Assembly: GCA_016931575.1 (NCBI GenBank) | Contig: JAFGEO010000068.1 | Location: 1-64,000 of the forward strand | DNA length: 64,000 nt | Direction: 5' to 3' | Source: Bacteroidales bacterium | GTDB lineage: Bacteria > Bacteroidota > Bacteroidia > Bacteroidales > UBA10428 | In this document: positions 1-10,800 of the stretch, piece by piece | Layout: each line of letters opens with the position of its first letter | How positions within the stretch are numbered: the first letter of the stretch is position 1 | Translations under genes and position numbers: made by a program | The notes under the pieces: generated by a model | What the model was told of the DNA's origin: nothing | Seen by the model: the letters and a program-made list of their open reading frames with translations, nothing else | Databases searched by the model: none

Positions 1-51
1 CGTCCCCGCAAACAGGAAAAAGAATATTCCGCTTAGTATGCGTTTACTCAT
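1..51 (-). CDS. N-terminus of a secreted protein (partial)
   Basis: An ATG on the minus strand opens a frame that stays open for 17 codons to the window edge. The residues are MSKRILSGIFFFLFAGT: a basic n-region followed by a hydrophobic stretch, as in a signal peptide. It lies downstream of, and in the same direction as, the CotH gene, 223 bases away. Only the first residues are visible, so the mature function is unknown. Confidence 0.5.
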   Translation of the reverse strand, partial: MSKRILSGIFFFLFAGT

Positions 52-274
52 TGATATGGAAGCTTTGGTTCATACAATTCAACTGAAGTTTACCTGTTAA
101 CATACTAATATCCAATGGAATTCAACAATAAAATCTGTCTTTTGGTCCGGCACGATAGCTTAAAGCTTGATATTTCAGCACAATATGGTGGATTCTCAAG
201 TTAATTTACCCAAAATCTGATAAAAGTTTTCAACTTTTCTGAAAGGTAATAAGTTTATTCTGTGAGGAATACAC

Positions 275-3200
275 CTATCGTGCAAGAATGATTTTCCGGA
301 TACAATTTGCCGACTTCAACAGGTATATGCCATCACCAAGATTTGAAAGGTCAAGGTGTGCATTGCCACAACTGTCTGTTTTTACTGAAAGAATTTTTTC
401 TCCTGTCAGGGCGAAGATACTGATCCAGGTTTGCTTCTGCGGTGAACTCGTAATAGTTATTTGTCCGCTGGAGGGATTTGGATATACACTAAGTTCCGGT
501 TTGGCAAATGATTCGGGAACCTGGTCGAAAACGGAGGTGTAGGGGATGCTTGTCCAGTTATACCCGAAATGATTATCCACACCGCCTCCCACCCAGGCAA
601 GTACTTCATGGTTTTCCTCCAGAGTAGGTGGCCAGGGCAGTTCAGGGCTGTAGCATACCTGGTCGATAAGGATACCCGAAGGATGGATTAATTCGATAAC
701 CTCACCTTCATTGGAAAGTTTTCCGGAAAACCACTGTTCAGATAAACCATCATAATAGAGGGATGCAGGAGAGGAAAGATCTTTCACCACAAAGACCTTT
801 TCTCCGGGTGCCAGGTATTCATGGTTGATGAAAGTATATTCCACGGCTTTTGTCAGGCTGTATCCATACAAGTCAACAACTTCCTCACCTGGATTAAGGA
901 TGGCGACAAATTCTGACCGGTCATCGTCGTTCCCCGGGTTGTAAAATATAGCTGAAATAATTAGCTCGGGTGATTTAGCAAAGGGAAATAAAGGAGCGCC
1001 CAGGTCGATAATCTGGCCCTTATACTCGCCGGCAGATATGCCTGGAGATGAGGAAGATAGCTCAAAATCAGCCTGTTCAGGGCTCATGAAAGCAGGGTCT
1101 CCGTAGTAATTGTCCGAACCGAAAGAGATTGGAGCGTTATCACTCAGACAATATTCAGCCTGAAGTTTCGACTTACTATCGCAGGATAGCGGGGAAGCGT
1201 AACTGTTCGAAAGAATGCTGTTTCTGATCAGGGCATTCCCACCCGCAGATCCCGGATTCTTTTCATAGCAGGATACCGGAATGACATTGCTGAAGAAGGT
1301 ACACCTTTCGATCTCGACCCTGCAGGAATCTTTCAGACCGAGTCCGAGATTACAATTGATGAACAGGCTGTTGCTGACTTTTACGGAAGACTGCTGTCCG
1401 ACAGAGATTCCCTTGTCCGTCACATTATAAACATAGAGGCTGTCGATCACAATATTCCTGGCTTTTTCACCGATATCTACAGCATCGCAGTTTAATCCCA
1501 TAAATCCACCGATAATACAATTCCGGATGATCCCATTTTCAATGTCATCGTAATCGATGGCATCGGTATCCGGTTTATCATTTCCTTTAAAAATACAGTT
1601 TTCAATCCGGGCATGTCCGTATTTAACATTTATCAGGTCCCCGGTAATGTCTGAATGAAGTCTGCTATTGGACAGGACGATATCAGAATACCGGGCTGCT
1701 ATGGGATTACCATTCACTTCCTCAATGACCAGATTGTCAAGCCGGAGGTTGGCATGAAATGCTGAAATTGCAGCAACATCCCTGGAGAGGTCCGGACCAT
1801 GGGATGCATTCCGGATAGTCAGGTAAGCCAATTCAGAAATTTCGCTTGTATTGTGAAAACACAGGGCACCCCACTGACCTTCCGGTGAATTTTGGGTGGC
1901 CTGAATGACAATTCTTTGGGCTTCAGAGCCCTTTGCCAGAAGTTTTCCCTGAATAAACAGGTTGCTGTTTTCAGCCATGCGGATTTCTACACCGGGTTCA
2001 ATGGTAAGCGTTGCTCCCGGAAGGATGCATACATCTCCCTGAGTAACATATGGGGAGCATTCGGTATCCAGAGTAAGGTTGGAAGCAATGGTGTCCGGTA
2101 TGATGCAGGACCCATCCGATTCAAAAACTGCAGTCAGTTGCTTATAGCCCGACAGAGAGAAAGTAATGCCCGGATTCGTTGAAAAGTATTCAGATGAGTT
2201 GTCGAAGAACAGCACCAGCTCAAGGTCGAAGCTCATATCTGTGCTTGATGCAGAAGTTTGATGTACCTCGGCGGCAATAATATTCTCACCTTCCCTGAAC
2301 ACAGCCGGATCTATCTCAACGATGTGGTAGCTGGATTCGTCCAATCCGCTGGAGCTTACTGAGGAAAGTGTCTGGTAGCTTATCGCTCCGTCCGGCATAT
2401 TAGAACGTACGACCTCCTGCCCGTTGATGTAAACAATCGCTCCGTCATCTCGAAGGAGGCCCAACAGACACAGGTCCGCATCCAGTTGATAAGCACTTAG
2501 CTGAAAGTGCTTTCTGAAATAGCTTGTGATGTATTTTGAGCTTCCGCTGCCATAGTTGATGATAGTTTCCTCATCCTCATCCCCATAGCCGAATTCGCCG
2601 TTACCTTCAATCCAGGAGGCATCAATGTAGGCCAGGTTTTTCCAGCTGGTACCTGGATTTGATCCATTGTCCAGATACTTCCAGCTATCCTTTCGGGAGA
2701 TAATTGTTAGTTTTTGATTTTCAGCCCAGCCTGAAAAATGATATCCCGGTTTTGGTTTCGCTTCAAGCCGGATGGGTAATTCTACGGGATAATCTCCCCG
2801 CCAGTGTGGGTCTGTGATCTTCATCTCATTGAAAAGGATGGTGCCTCCTTGCTCAGGGTAAGCTTCCAGGCTGAGGTTTACCGAGGCATTTATCCCATAA
2901 TTTCTCAGGTCGTCTAGCAGGTATGCCGGGCGCATATCTACGAATTCATGCAGGTCTTCAACTTCGGCATTCCAGTATTTAACCGAGGGGATGGCATCGC
3001 CATATGAGGAAGTTGCACCCAGCCAGCGTTCCACATGCCTGGGTATTTCGGATTCGATGGTATTTGCAAATCCATCGATATACTTATGCATTCGGATAGG
3101 ATTAAAACTGGTGTACAAGTGGTCCGCCAGTCTCTGGACGAAGTAAGCCCGGTACTCAGTATTGCCCATCAGGTCAGCCAGTGGCCATATCGTCCGGGAA

Positions 3201-4780
3201 ACATAATAGCTGACCGGATAGCTCTCTGGATTGAAAAACCCTCTGTCGAGATCCATCAGGATCCATCGCCACAGGCCCGTGCCTTTTGGCTTCCATGCCA
3301 TGACATTATGATTCACAGACGTATTCTGGCTGTATATCTCCGTGATGACATAATCTGTGAAGGTCCCGATATCCATAGTCTGTTCTACGGCTACATAATT
3401 TCCCCGTACAGAAAGGTCTTTTGCCAGGAGGTCCTTCAGTTCAAGGTACTCATCCAGGCTTCCTGATTCAACATAATCTTCATTTTCTATCAGGTCAAAA
3501 AAGCCCTCTTTGAGATTGTAGTTGCCCTCGATATAGCTGTCATCCACCTTCTCCCGGATATTATGAATTCCCAGGTACTCACCGTTTACAAAAACAATAC
3601 AGGCGCGAAAACCCTGGATATCCACCGCAGTATTAAGCTGCGTTGAGTTCTGGATCATTCCGTCCCTGAAAAGCGTATAACTCCAGTCACTGCCGGAGGC
3701 CCTCAGAGCAAAAGATTTGTAAAGGGTCCGTTGACGGTCTTGCATGAGGGGGTACTCCAGCTTATTTTGTCCATATTCATTCCTGAAATAAATGCCGAGC
3801 ATTTTTTGAGGCAGCTGCCAGGAATACAGTCCGTTCACCTTTGTTCCGGCCAGCTCATTGAAGGCAGCTCTGTCGCTGCCGTTGTTCTCAAAAAATTCAA
3901 TATTTATGGGGACCTCCCATTCCGGTTTAAAATCCTGCACATAAATTCCTGTGACAGGATCCCAGAAGTTTTCCGGATCGGTAGCAATGGAAACAATGGG
4001 AAGCTTCCTTCCCACCAGCGAGCTGTCAATAAAGTAGGAGTTGGTGCTGACGGGGCCAGGGATCATCCCGTCCCTGAATATTCGTGTCCTGACGATTGTG
4101 GTTTTATTCAGGTAAATAGGTTCGGAATACACTGCAGAAGAAACGGCAGGTACTGATCCGTCAAGAGTATAATGAATGGTACCTTCAAGGTAAGTTGAGA
4201 GGCTTAGCATGATGGGAGTGCTGAAGATCCCTCCGAAGTGTGAAAATTCAACTGAATTTTCTATCCGGTCGGAATAGGAAGTAGTTGAATTTTCGGAGCC
4301 GGGCGTAGGCTCCGTGAAATATGCCCATTCCTCAGAACCTCCCGGACGCCTTCCGTAGGAGATATCTGTGCTCTGATAGATAAAACTCAGGGTATCCTGG
4401 AGATTCAGGGTAGGAGAGAAAAGTCCGATCTGCTCACCTTCGGCAGCAAGTTTGAAGGAGGCATGAAGGAGGGTGTCGCGTCCATCGCACCAAATAATTA
4501 TATATCCACCTGCAGGTATAATGGCATCTGTTTCGATGCGCCACTTATCAGGATTCTGCAAATTGTCAGTCAAATAGAACTCTCTGAGATTCAGCGCTGT
4601 TGTATAGTCATTATAGATTTCCACCCAATCTGTATTTTCCTCATAATCAGGATCCTGGATCCCATTGGAATTGGAGGCAACAAATTCGTTAATAAAAAGC
4701 TGGGCATGGGAATTCTTTCCGGGAACCAACCACAGGGCGGCAATCATAGCAGCAAGTATCCAGGATTTATTTTTTTGCAT
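275..4780 (-). CDS. Giant T9SS-secreted CotH kinase / lamin-tail / beta-helix protein
   Basis: This 1501-residue secreted protein has a signal peptide ending near AHAQ-like residues 24-27 (NSHAQ). Domains seen in order are a lamin-tail (LTD) domain at about 27-165, a chitobiase/hexosaminidase C-terminal-like segment at about 180-250 (HYTLDGS), a CotH-kinase-like domain at about 260-560 with DLDRGF at 510-515, an InlB-type repeat near 635-690 (FSGW), a jelly-roll-like segment at 697-880, a right-handed beta-helix at about 910-1270, a second LTD near 1270-1400, and a type IX sorting domain from about 1428 (VYPNPSSG, ending KIILAR). CotH domains phosphorylate proteins in spore coats, and in Bacteroidota they occur in surface proteins of unknown role. 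The product is presumably exported through the outer membrane and attached to the cell surface. The substrate is not predictable. Confidence 0.88.
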   Translation of the reverse strand: MQKNKSWILAAMIAALWLVPGKNSHAQLFINEFVASNSNGIQDPDYEENTDWVEIYNDYTTALNLREFYLTDNLQNPDKWRIETDAIIPAGGYIIIWCDGRDTLLHASFKLAAEGEQIGLFSPTLNLQDTLSFIYQSTDISYGRRPGGSEEWAYFTEPTPGSENSTTSYSDRIENSVEFSHFGGIFSTPIMLSLSTYLEGTIHYTLDGSVPAVSSAVYSEPIYLNKTTIVRTRIFRDGMIPGPVSTNSYFIDSSLVGRKLPIVSIATDPENFWDPVTGIYVQDFKPEWEVPINIEFFENNGSDRAAFNELAGTKVNGLYSWQLPQKMLGIYFRNEYGQNKLEYPLMQDRQRTLYKSFALRASGSDWSYTLFRDGMIQNSTQLNTAVDIQGFRACIVFVNGEYLGIHNIREKVDDSYIEGNYNLKEGFFDLIENEDYVESGSLDEYLELKDLLAKDLSVRGNYVAVEQTMDIGTFTDYVITEIYSQNTSVNHNVMAWKPKGTGLWRWILMDLDRGFFNPESYPVSYYVSRTIWPLADLMGNTEYRAYFVQRLADHLYTSFNPIRMHKYIDGFANTIESEIPRHVERWLGATSSYGDAIPSVKYWNAEVEDLHEFVDMRPAYLLDDLRNYGINASVNLSLEAYPEQGGTILFNEMKITDPHWRGDYPVELPIRLEAKPKPGYHFSGWAENQKLTIISRKDSWKYLDNGSNPGTSWKNLAYIDASWIEGNGEFGYGDEDEETIINYGSGSSKYITSYFRKHFQLSAYQLDADLCLLGLLRDDGAIVYINGQEVVRSNMPDGAISYQTLSSVSSSGLDESSYHIVEIDPAVFREGENIIAAEVHQTSASSTDMSFDLELVLFFDNSSEYFSTNPGITFSLSGYKQLTAVFESDGSCIIPDTIASNLTLDTECSPYVTQGDVCILPGATLTIEPGVEIRMAENSNLFIQGKLLAKGSEAQRIVIQATQNSPEGQWGALCFHNTSEISELAYLTIRNASHGPDLSRDVAAISAFHANLRLDNLVIEEVNGNPIAARYSDIVLSNSRLHSDITGDLINVKYGHARIENCIFKGNDKPDTDAIDYDDIENGIIRNCIIGGFMGLNCDAVDIGEKARNIVIDSLYVYNVTDKGISVGQQSSVKVSNSLFINCNLGLGLKDSCRVEIERCTFFSNVIPVSCYEKNPGSAGGNALIRNSILSNSYASPLSCDSKSKLQAEYCLSDNAPISFGSDNYYGDPAFMSPEQADFELSSSSPGISAGEYKGQIIDLGAPLFPFAKSPELIISAIFYNPGNDDDRSEFVAILNPGEEVVDLYGYSLTKAVEYTFINHEYLAPGEKVFVVKDLSSPASLYYDGLSEQWFSGKLSNEGEVIELIHPSGILIDQVCYSPELPWPPTLEENHEVLAWVGGGVDNHFGYNWTSIPYTSVFDQVPESFAKPELSVYPNPSSGQITITSSPQKQTWISIFALTGEKILSVKTDSCGNAHLDLSNLGDGIYLLKSANCIRKIILAR

Positions 4781-4832
4781 GTGGTGAAAGTCGTCAGGTA
4801 TTCACACAGAATGAAATCGCAACGGGTTAGAG

Positions 4833-4840
4833 CAAAGATA
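4833..4840 (-). promoter_or_regulatory. -7 promoter element upstream of the CotH gene
   Basis: The minus strand reads TATCTTTG, an exact match to the Bacteroidota -7 consensus TAnnTTTG, 52 bases upstream of the CotH start. No TTTG-like -33 element is seen at the normal distance, so the call rests on the -7 box and its position. Confidence 0.35.
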
Positions 4841-4959
4841 TGAAAAACCTAAAGTCAGTATATGAGGAAAATTGCGATAAGCCAAAAATCTATTCAGCGT
4901 TTGGCCCGGCATTCTGTATTTGAGAAACACAAGCTTCCGGGCAGAGATGTGCCGGATTA

Positions 4960-5940
4960 TCAGATTCTTGCGAGTGCAAGAAATACAGCATGCAGGGTAA
5001 TCGTGATGCCCAGGTAGATCCTGTGGGCAAGCTGTCCTTTAACGTTGAAGAATTTGTATTGGATAGCGGATACCTCGCAGGCATTCAGGCAGTCGCCGCA
5101 AAGGGTACAGGTGATTCCGGGCCTTTTCTTTGCCAGGTCTGCCATACTCATTGCATCATAGCGGCAGACGGAAGAGCAGCTTCCACAAAAGGTGCACTGC
5201 ATATCGATTTTCAGTCGAAAGGGATTCAGGAACTTAAGATAACTCACCAGGGTACCGATTGGACAATAAAGAATGCAGTGGATCATTTTCCCTTTTTTCC
5301 GCGAGAAAATAAGCATTACGGCGATTCCGGCAACTCCAAACGCACTAGCCAGTATAAGGCTGAAAATTGAATTTATCCCGCTGAATTTCAGGATCAGCGT
5401 TATCAGGATGATCAGGATCAGGGCGGTGTGTTTTATCTGAAATTTGTTCTTTAGTTTTCCCCGGTTAGATCTTCTCTGGGCAAAGAGGTTATCCATGGCC
5501 CCGAAGTAGCAAAGCTGACTGCACCATGCTGGTCCGCTAAGGATTACCGTACTCAGGAATAAAAATGTCATCACGGAGAGTTGCTCCCTGTAAATCGGGC
5601 CAGACAGGATCATCAGGGGAACAGGCAGATGAAGTTTACCCGTCATCAGGAATTTATCAGAAAAAAGAATACCCAGAAGGAGCTGACCAAAGAAGACCAT
5701 TGAGAAGAGTGTCCAGGAATACCTGCGCCACTTTGCCAGGGATGCAGGATCAGACATTTTCCCCGCAAGGAAAGCTCCATACAGGCCAATCAGGAAAATT
5801 TCACCCCAGCCGGCACCGGGAATGAAGCGTTCGGCAAGAAGAAGCGGGTTTTCAACCTTAAGCTGGACGATAGTAAGAATTCCTGCCGTAGCCAGAAATA
5901 CTATCATAGGGAATATGAAGTTCTTTTTTTGGAATGCCAT
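4960..5940 (-). CDS. Polytopic membrane protein with two 4Fe-4S clusters (NapH-like)
   Basis: The protein has several hydrophobic segments in its N-terminal two thirds, followed by two ferredoxin motifs, CTFCGSCSSVC and CTLCGDCLNAC, each able to bind a 4Fe-4S cluster. This resembles NapH/MauN/RdxA-type membrane ferredoxins, which carry electrons at the inner membrane. A longer reading from 5982 starts with TTG; the ATG at 5940 (MAFQKKN) is preferred because the first hydrophobic segment follows it directly. It lies just downstream of the hemerythrin gene on the same strand, so the two may be co-transcribed. The electron donor and acceptor cannot be told. Confidence 0.75.
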   Translation of the reverse strand: MAFQKKNFIFPMIVFLATAGILTIVQLKVENPLLLAERFIPGAGWGEIFLIGLYGAFLAGKMSDPASLAKWRRYSWTLFSMVFFGQLLLGILFSDKFLMTGKLHLPVPLMILSGPIYREQLSVMTFLFLSTVILSGPAWCSQLCYFGAMDNLFAQRRSNRGKLKNKFQIKHTALILIILITLILKFSGINSIFSLILASAFGVAGIAVMLIFSRKKGKMIHCILYCPIGTLVSYLKFLNPFRLKIDMQCTFCGSCSSVCRYDAMSMADLAKKRPGITCTLCGDCLNACEVSAIQYKFFNVKGQLAHRIYLGITITLHAVFLALARI

Positions 5941-5984
5941 GAAGTTAGCGCAGACTTTTTCTGAGAATGTCCAGTAAAACAATC

Positions 5985-6392
5985 CTATTGGGTTCTGTAT
6001 CGAACCAGCGAGGCGTATTCCCTGTCTGCATCAAGGATATGGTTCGTCAACCATTTTTGCATAAAGGATATAACCCTGAATGTCACGGGAACACCTTGTT
6101 CATATTGTTTTTTCAGGCTATTGATTTTTTCCGTGAAATGTACATGCATTTTAATATGTTCTTCAGCGAAGGGGAAGTTATATTTCTTAAAAAGAGCTTC
6201 TTCGGCCTTAAAATGGTAATCGGCGTAATCGATCAGTTCACTGAAAATGTCCTTTAGGATCTCTCCGGTTGAGTTCTCAAGGAAAGCCTCATGGAGGGTA
6301 TTGATCAGCTCCACAATTTTTTTATGCTGATTATCCATTTCCTCAATGCCCAGATTAAAATCGGGCCGCCACTGCATGAATAGTACTGCCAT
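5985..6392 (-). CDS. Bacteriohemerythrin
   Basis: This 135-residue protein has the complete hemerythrin metal-site pattern: H23 (DNQH), H60 and E64 (HFKAE), H79 and H83 (HIKMH), and H118 with D123 (HILDAD). Such proteins bind O2 at a di-iron centre and are used for oxygen storage, sensing or delivery in the cytoplasm. Its length is typical of single-domain bacterial forms and it has no signal peptide. It lies just upstream of the membrane iron-sulfur protein, which suggests a shared role in oxygen or redox handling. Confidence 0.9.
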   Translation of the reverse strand: MAVLFMQWRPDFNLGIEEMDNQHKKIVELINTLHEAFLENSTGEILKDIFSELIDYADYHFKAEEALFKKYNFPFAEEHIKMHVHFTEKINSLKKQYEQGVPVTFRVISFMQKWLTNHILDADREYASLVRYRTQ

Positions 6393-6610
6393 TTCTGTTT
6401 TTATTACGTTGATCAGGGGCTTAAATTACAATTTTTCCGTTAATCTTCTGCCCGGCAAAATACTTTATTTCAGGCTTCCGGGTAATAAGCAGTCAGGAAA
6501 GCAGGTGATCCCTGAATAAAAGCTATAAAGTCTGCTCGCTGATGGTCGATCTGAGTAAAGAATTCATTTAATTTGCACATGAAATTGTCGGATGTATTCA
6601 GGAAGTCGAA

Positions 6611-7783
6611 ATGAGCGGGAACAGGATAAAAGCGGTATATGTGGTCATGTACATGGCCTTTGCAACCTGGCGGGTATTTTACAATGTCTACCTGGATGAA
6701 AACCATTTCTCAGGAGCACAAATAGGAATTATTAATGCCTTGATCCAGGTTACGCTTTTCATCATTGTTCCGATCTGGGGGGTGATAGCCGATAAAAAAG
6801 GTATCAGGCCCACCTTGCGGCTCACGCTTTTTTGTTCAGGTTTCTTTCTTTTATTCCTTGGTAATATCCTGAATTTCTGGACCCTGACGGCGTATATGCT
6901 TCTGCTTACACTATTTCATCATCCTCTGGGACCGCTAATTGATGCGCTGGCTGTGCAGGTTTCAGAAAAATCGGAAAAGCATAATTACGGAAATTTGAGA
7001 CTATGGGGTTCCTTTGGATGGGCGGTTGCCTCATTGGCAGGGGGGTACATTTTTGAGCAGTACAGCCTGAAAGTCGTATTCCCGGTGTCAGCTTTTTTCT
7101 TCTTTATGGCGATTGTTTTCCTGGGTGTGCCCGGACGGACAGACCGAAAGAAGTATACCCCTCATTTTGAACGCATTCGTTTCAGTGACTTTGCAGGGAA
7201 TAATCCGCTGAAATTTTTCCTGCTGATCCTTTTCCTTTATGGGATTGCCTCTTCACCTATTAATGCGTATATGAATTTGTTCTTCTCAGAATTGGGAGCC
7301 AGCAAATCGGTGATAGGTATTGCCTATACCGTTCAGGCTTTAAGCGAACTGCCGTTTTTTATCCTGGGGAACCGGCTTTTAAAGCGTATAGGTTCCTCAA
7401 AGATTATCCTGATATCCATGGCAGTGATGATGATCAGGTTTGTGATTTACGCCTTCATTCCGGGAATCACAGTTGCATTGATTGCCAGCGCATTACAGGG
7501 GATTACCCTTTCCTTCTTCCTGGTTGGGGTAGTGGATTACCTGCACCGACAGTTGCCCTCAAGCCGGCACGCTACAGCACAATCCCTTCTCTGGGGTTTG
7601 TATTTTGGAATAGGTCATACGGTAGGGAATCTTGTTATTGGATTACTTAAAGATAGCATAAAGATGGTGGGTGTCATGCAGGTTTTTCTATTCATAACAA
7701 CATTCATATTTCTAATGACCGCAGGAGATTTCCTGCTTCAGAATGGCAGGACAGGACACAACAATCGACCAATTAAATCCTGA
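6611..7783 (+). CDS. MFS transporter (MFS_1-like, NupG/LacY-like group)
   Basis: A 390-residue protein with about twelve hydrophobic segments and the typical loop between helices 2 and 3 (GVIADKKGIRP). The N-terminus (YMAFATWRVFYNVYLDENHFSGAQIG broken across helix 1) resembles the MFS_1-like/nucleoside-H+ symporter group, many of which carry sugars or nucleosides. It ends 67 bases before the HTCS gene on the same strand and may import the oligosaccharides released by the PUL, although that is an inference from position. Confidence 0.8.
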   Translation: MSGNRIKAVYVVMYMAFATWRVFYNVYLDENHFSGAQIGIINALIQVTLFIIVPIWGVIADKKGIRPTLRLTLFCSGFFLLFLGNILNFWTLTAYMLLLTLFHHPLGPLIDALAVQVSEKSEKHNYGNLRLWGSFGWAVASLAGGYIFEQYSLKVVFPVSAFFFFMAIVFLGVPGRTDRKKYTPHFERIRFSDFAGNNPLKFFLLILFLYGIASSPINAYMNLFFSELGASKSVIGIAYTVQALSELPFFILGNRLLKRIGSSKIILISMAVMMIRFVIYAFIPGITVALIASALQGITLSFFLVGVVDYLHRQLPSSRHATAQSLLWGLYFGIGHTVGNLVIGLLKDSIKMVGVMQVFLFITTFIFLMTAGDFLLQNGRTGHNNRPIKS

Positions 7784-7825
7784 CAGAGCTTAAAATTCAG
7801 GGTGTGAAGAACGTGTAAGTTTTGG

Positions 7826-7833
7826 TATATTTG
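7826..7833 (+). promoter_or_regulatory. -7 promoter element for the HTCS gene
   Basis: TATATTTG matches TAnnTTTG exactly and lies 17 bases upstream of the HTCS ATG. A convincing -33 TTTG at the usual spacing is not visible. If real, it lets the sensor be transcribed independently of the MFS gene. Confidence 0.35.
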
Positions 7834-7850
7834 TCGGTCATTATAAGCCT

Positions 7851-10800
7851 ATGCAAAGGATATTGCTGCTATCGATTACTGTTTTATTATTGATTTCCCG
7901 ATGGAATGCCTTCGGAATCAACACTCAGGAGGAATATCTTTTCACCAGGATTACGGCGGACCAGGGCTTGTCTCACAATCAGGTTACCTGCATTTTCAAG
8001 GACAGTAGGGGATTTATGTGGTTTGGCACCAATTATGGACTGAATAGCTATGATGGCTACTCGTTTAAAATATTTAAGCATCGGCCTTCAGATCCCTATT
8101 CCCTGCCAGACAATCGGATAAGTGACATTTTTGAAGGGCCTGACGGTAAGATTTGGGTGAGTCATCTAGGGGGATATATTTTATATGATCCTACATTACA
8201 AAAATTTGTAGATGACAGTCCTGTTTTCTATAAGGAGGTGAAAATTCCCCGCGACGATATTTCCAGGATTAGCTGCGATAGCAGAGGGAATTTATGGTTT
8301 CTGACCAATCAATCAGGAATTTTTGTTTATCAGAAGCGGGATAATTCGATAATTCACTTTGAAACAGAAATGTTAACCCCTGGCTTAGTCAGTGATGTGC
8401 AGATCGACTCAAAAGGCTTTGCCTGGATGATTGATGAATATGGGGAGATCCTGAAAGTGGACATCGATCGCCTGGAAGTTGTATACAGGAATGATGAAAT
8501 AAAAGGCTCGGCGGATCAGAGGAAAATGTTCCGGATATACATCGATAAGCAGGATATGCTTTGGATATCGAGCATTAGCAGCGATGAAGGAGCCTACCTC
8601 TTCAATCCGGAGAATGAGCAGTACATTCATTTTAAACAAGGTTCAAGGGAATATCCTCTCAGCAGCAATATAGCCAGCCGTATTATCCAGGATGATAACG
8701 GAAGGATCTGGATAGCCACCGATCACGGGGGTATTAATATTGTTGATAAGCGGGATTTTTCCGTAAAGGTTCTCCGGCACAGTGAAAATGATGAGCGGAG
8801 CATAAGCCAGAACAGCATCACTGCGCTCTATAAGGATAATGAAGGAGTAATCTGGGCAGGGACCTACAAACGTGGCATTTGTTTCTACCACCAGAATCTT
8901 TTCAAATTCAGACTTTTTCGCCATCATGCAGGCGACGCCTCAAGTCTTCCTTTTGATGATGTCAACTGTTTTCAGGAGGATTCGGAAGGTAATCTCTGGA
9001 TCGGTACAAATGGTGCAGGTTTAATCCATTATAACCGGGAGGAAAATACGTTTAGGACTTTCCTGCATAACCCGGACGATCCGAACTCGCTAAGCAATAA
9101 TGTCATTGTCAGTCTCCTGAATGACAGCCGGGGACAATTATGGATTGGGACGTTTTATGGAGGGCTTGACCGCTTTGACGGCAAACGTTTTTATCATTAC
9201 AAGCATGATTCTTCCAGGCCGGGATCGCTTTCTGATGATGATGTGTGGCATTTGACAGAGGACGTTTTCGGGAATATCTGGATCGGCACCCTGGGCAGCG
9301 GCATTGATAAATATGATCCAAAAACCGGGAGCTTTCAGCATTTCAGAGCGGATGATAGCCGTTCGTTCCCATCTGACTATATCTTACACATTACCGGGGA
9401 TGGTAAGGGTAATTTATGGATTGGGACCCCGGATGGTTTGGCATATTTTGATCATAAGCTGGGGACCTTCAGGCAGTTTATTAATCAGACTGATAATACG
9501 AAGTCGCTTAGTAACAATGTGGTTCCATACATTTGTATTGATAGCAGGGGACTGGTCTGGGTGGCCACCCAGGAAGGACTGAATGTGTTGGTCAGCAGTG
9601 AAGGGAATGGGACATTCAGCAGGTATTATATGAAAGATGGACTTCCTGATCATACGATTCAGTCAGTGTTAGAGGATGATAACGGGGACATCTGGGTAAG
9701 TACCACAAATGGGCTTTCACGCATTCGGGTACTAAATTATGTGAGTCCCCAATCTTTCAAGCTTCAATTTTCAAATTTCAATGAAACAGACGGTTTACAG
9801 GGGAAGGAATATAATGAGGGGGTTGCCCTCAAAACCCGTGAGGGGGAGTTGATCTTTGGTGGTCCTGATGGGTTTAATATTTTCCATCCATCTGCTTTGA
9901 AGACCAATGAAAATCCGCCCAGGGTAGTGATTACGGATGTGCAGATCCTGAACAAAAGTGTCGGTGTCGGGGAGAAACGGAATGGAAGGATAATTCTGAA
10001 TAAGTCACTAAGCGAAACAAAAGGGATTGTCCTTAAGCCTTCTGAGGATATCCTGTCGATTGAGTTTAGCGCCCTTAATTATATCCATCCGGAGAAGAAC
10101 CAGTATGAATATAAGCTGGAAGGATTTAATAAAACCTGGATCAGAGCAAGTGCGGATGACCGAAAGGCAACCTATACAAACCTGGATCCGGGAGAGTATA
10201 TTTTCAGGGTGCGTGCCTCCAATAACGATGGAGTGTGGAACGAAACAGGAACCAGTCTGAAGATCGTGGCCGAGCCTTCTTTCTGGAGAACCCGTACTGC
10301 CATAGTTATTTATATAGCATTGCTGGTTGCAGCTTTATTTCTGCTGCGGTTTTTCATTCTTCAGCGGGAACGAAAGAAATTCCGCATTGAGCAGGCGCAA
10401 CTTGAAGCTCAGCGCCGTCATGAGATGGATCTGCTCAAAATAAGGTTTTTCACCAATGTCAGCCATGAATTCCGGACCCCCCTGTCCCTGATCATTTCGC
10501 CGCTTGAGCGCATATTAAAGAACCCGGGGAAAGATGACCACCTATCGCATCTGAAACTGATCTACCGGAATGCCCGGAGGCTATTAAACCTGGTGAATCA
10601 GCTCCTGGATTTCAGACGTATGGAAGTTCAGAAAATTGATCTGAAGCCGGCCTATGGAGACATCATTAACTTTATTGATGAGATCTATAGTTCGTTTAGT
10701 GACCTGGCAGAGAAAAAAAGCATTGACTTTCAATATGAAAGTTCACATGCCAGCTTTTTTACCTATTTCGATCATGACAAGCTGGAAAAGATCCTTTTCA

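Noticed and set aside
288-542. Plus-strand frame within the CotH gene
   Set aside because: It overlaps the coding sequence on the other strand and shows no domain or codon pattern of its own.
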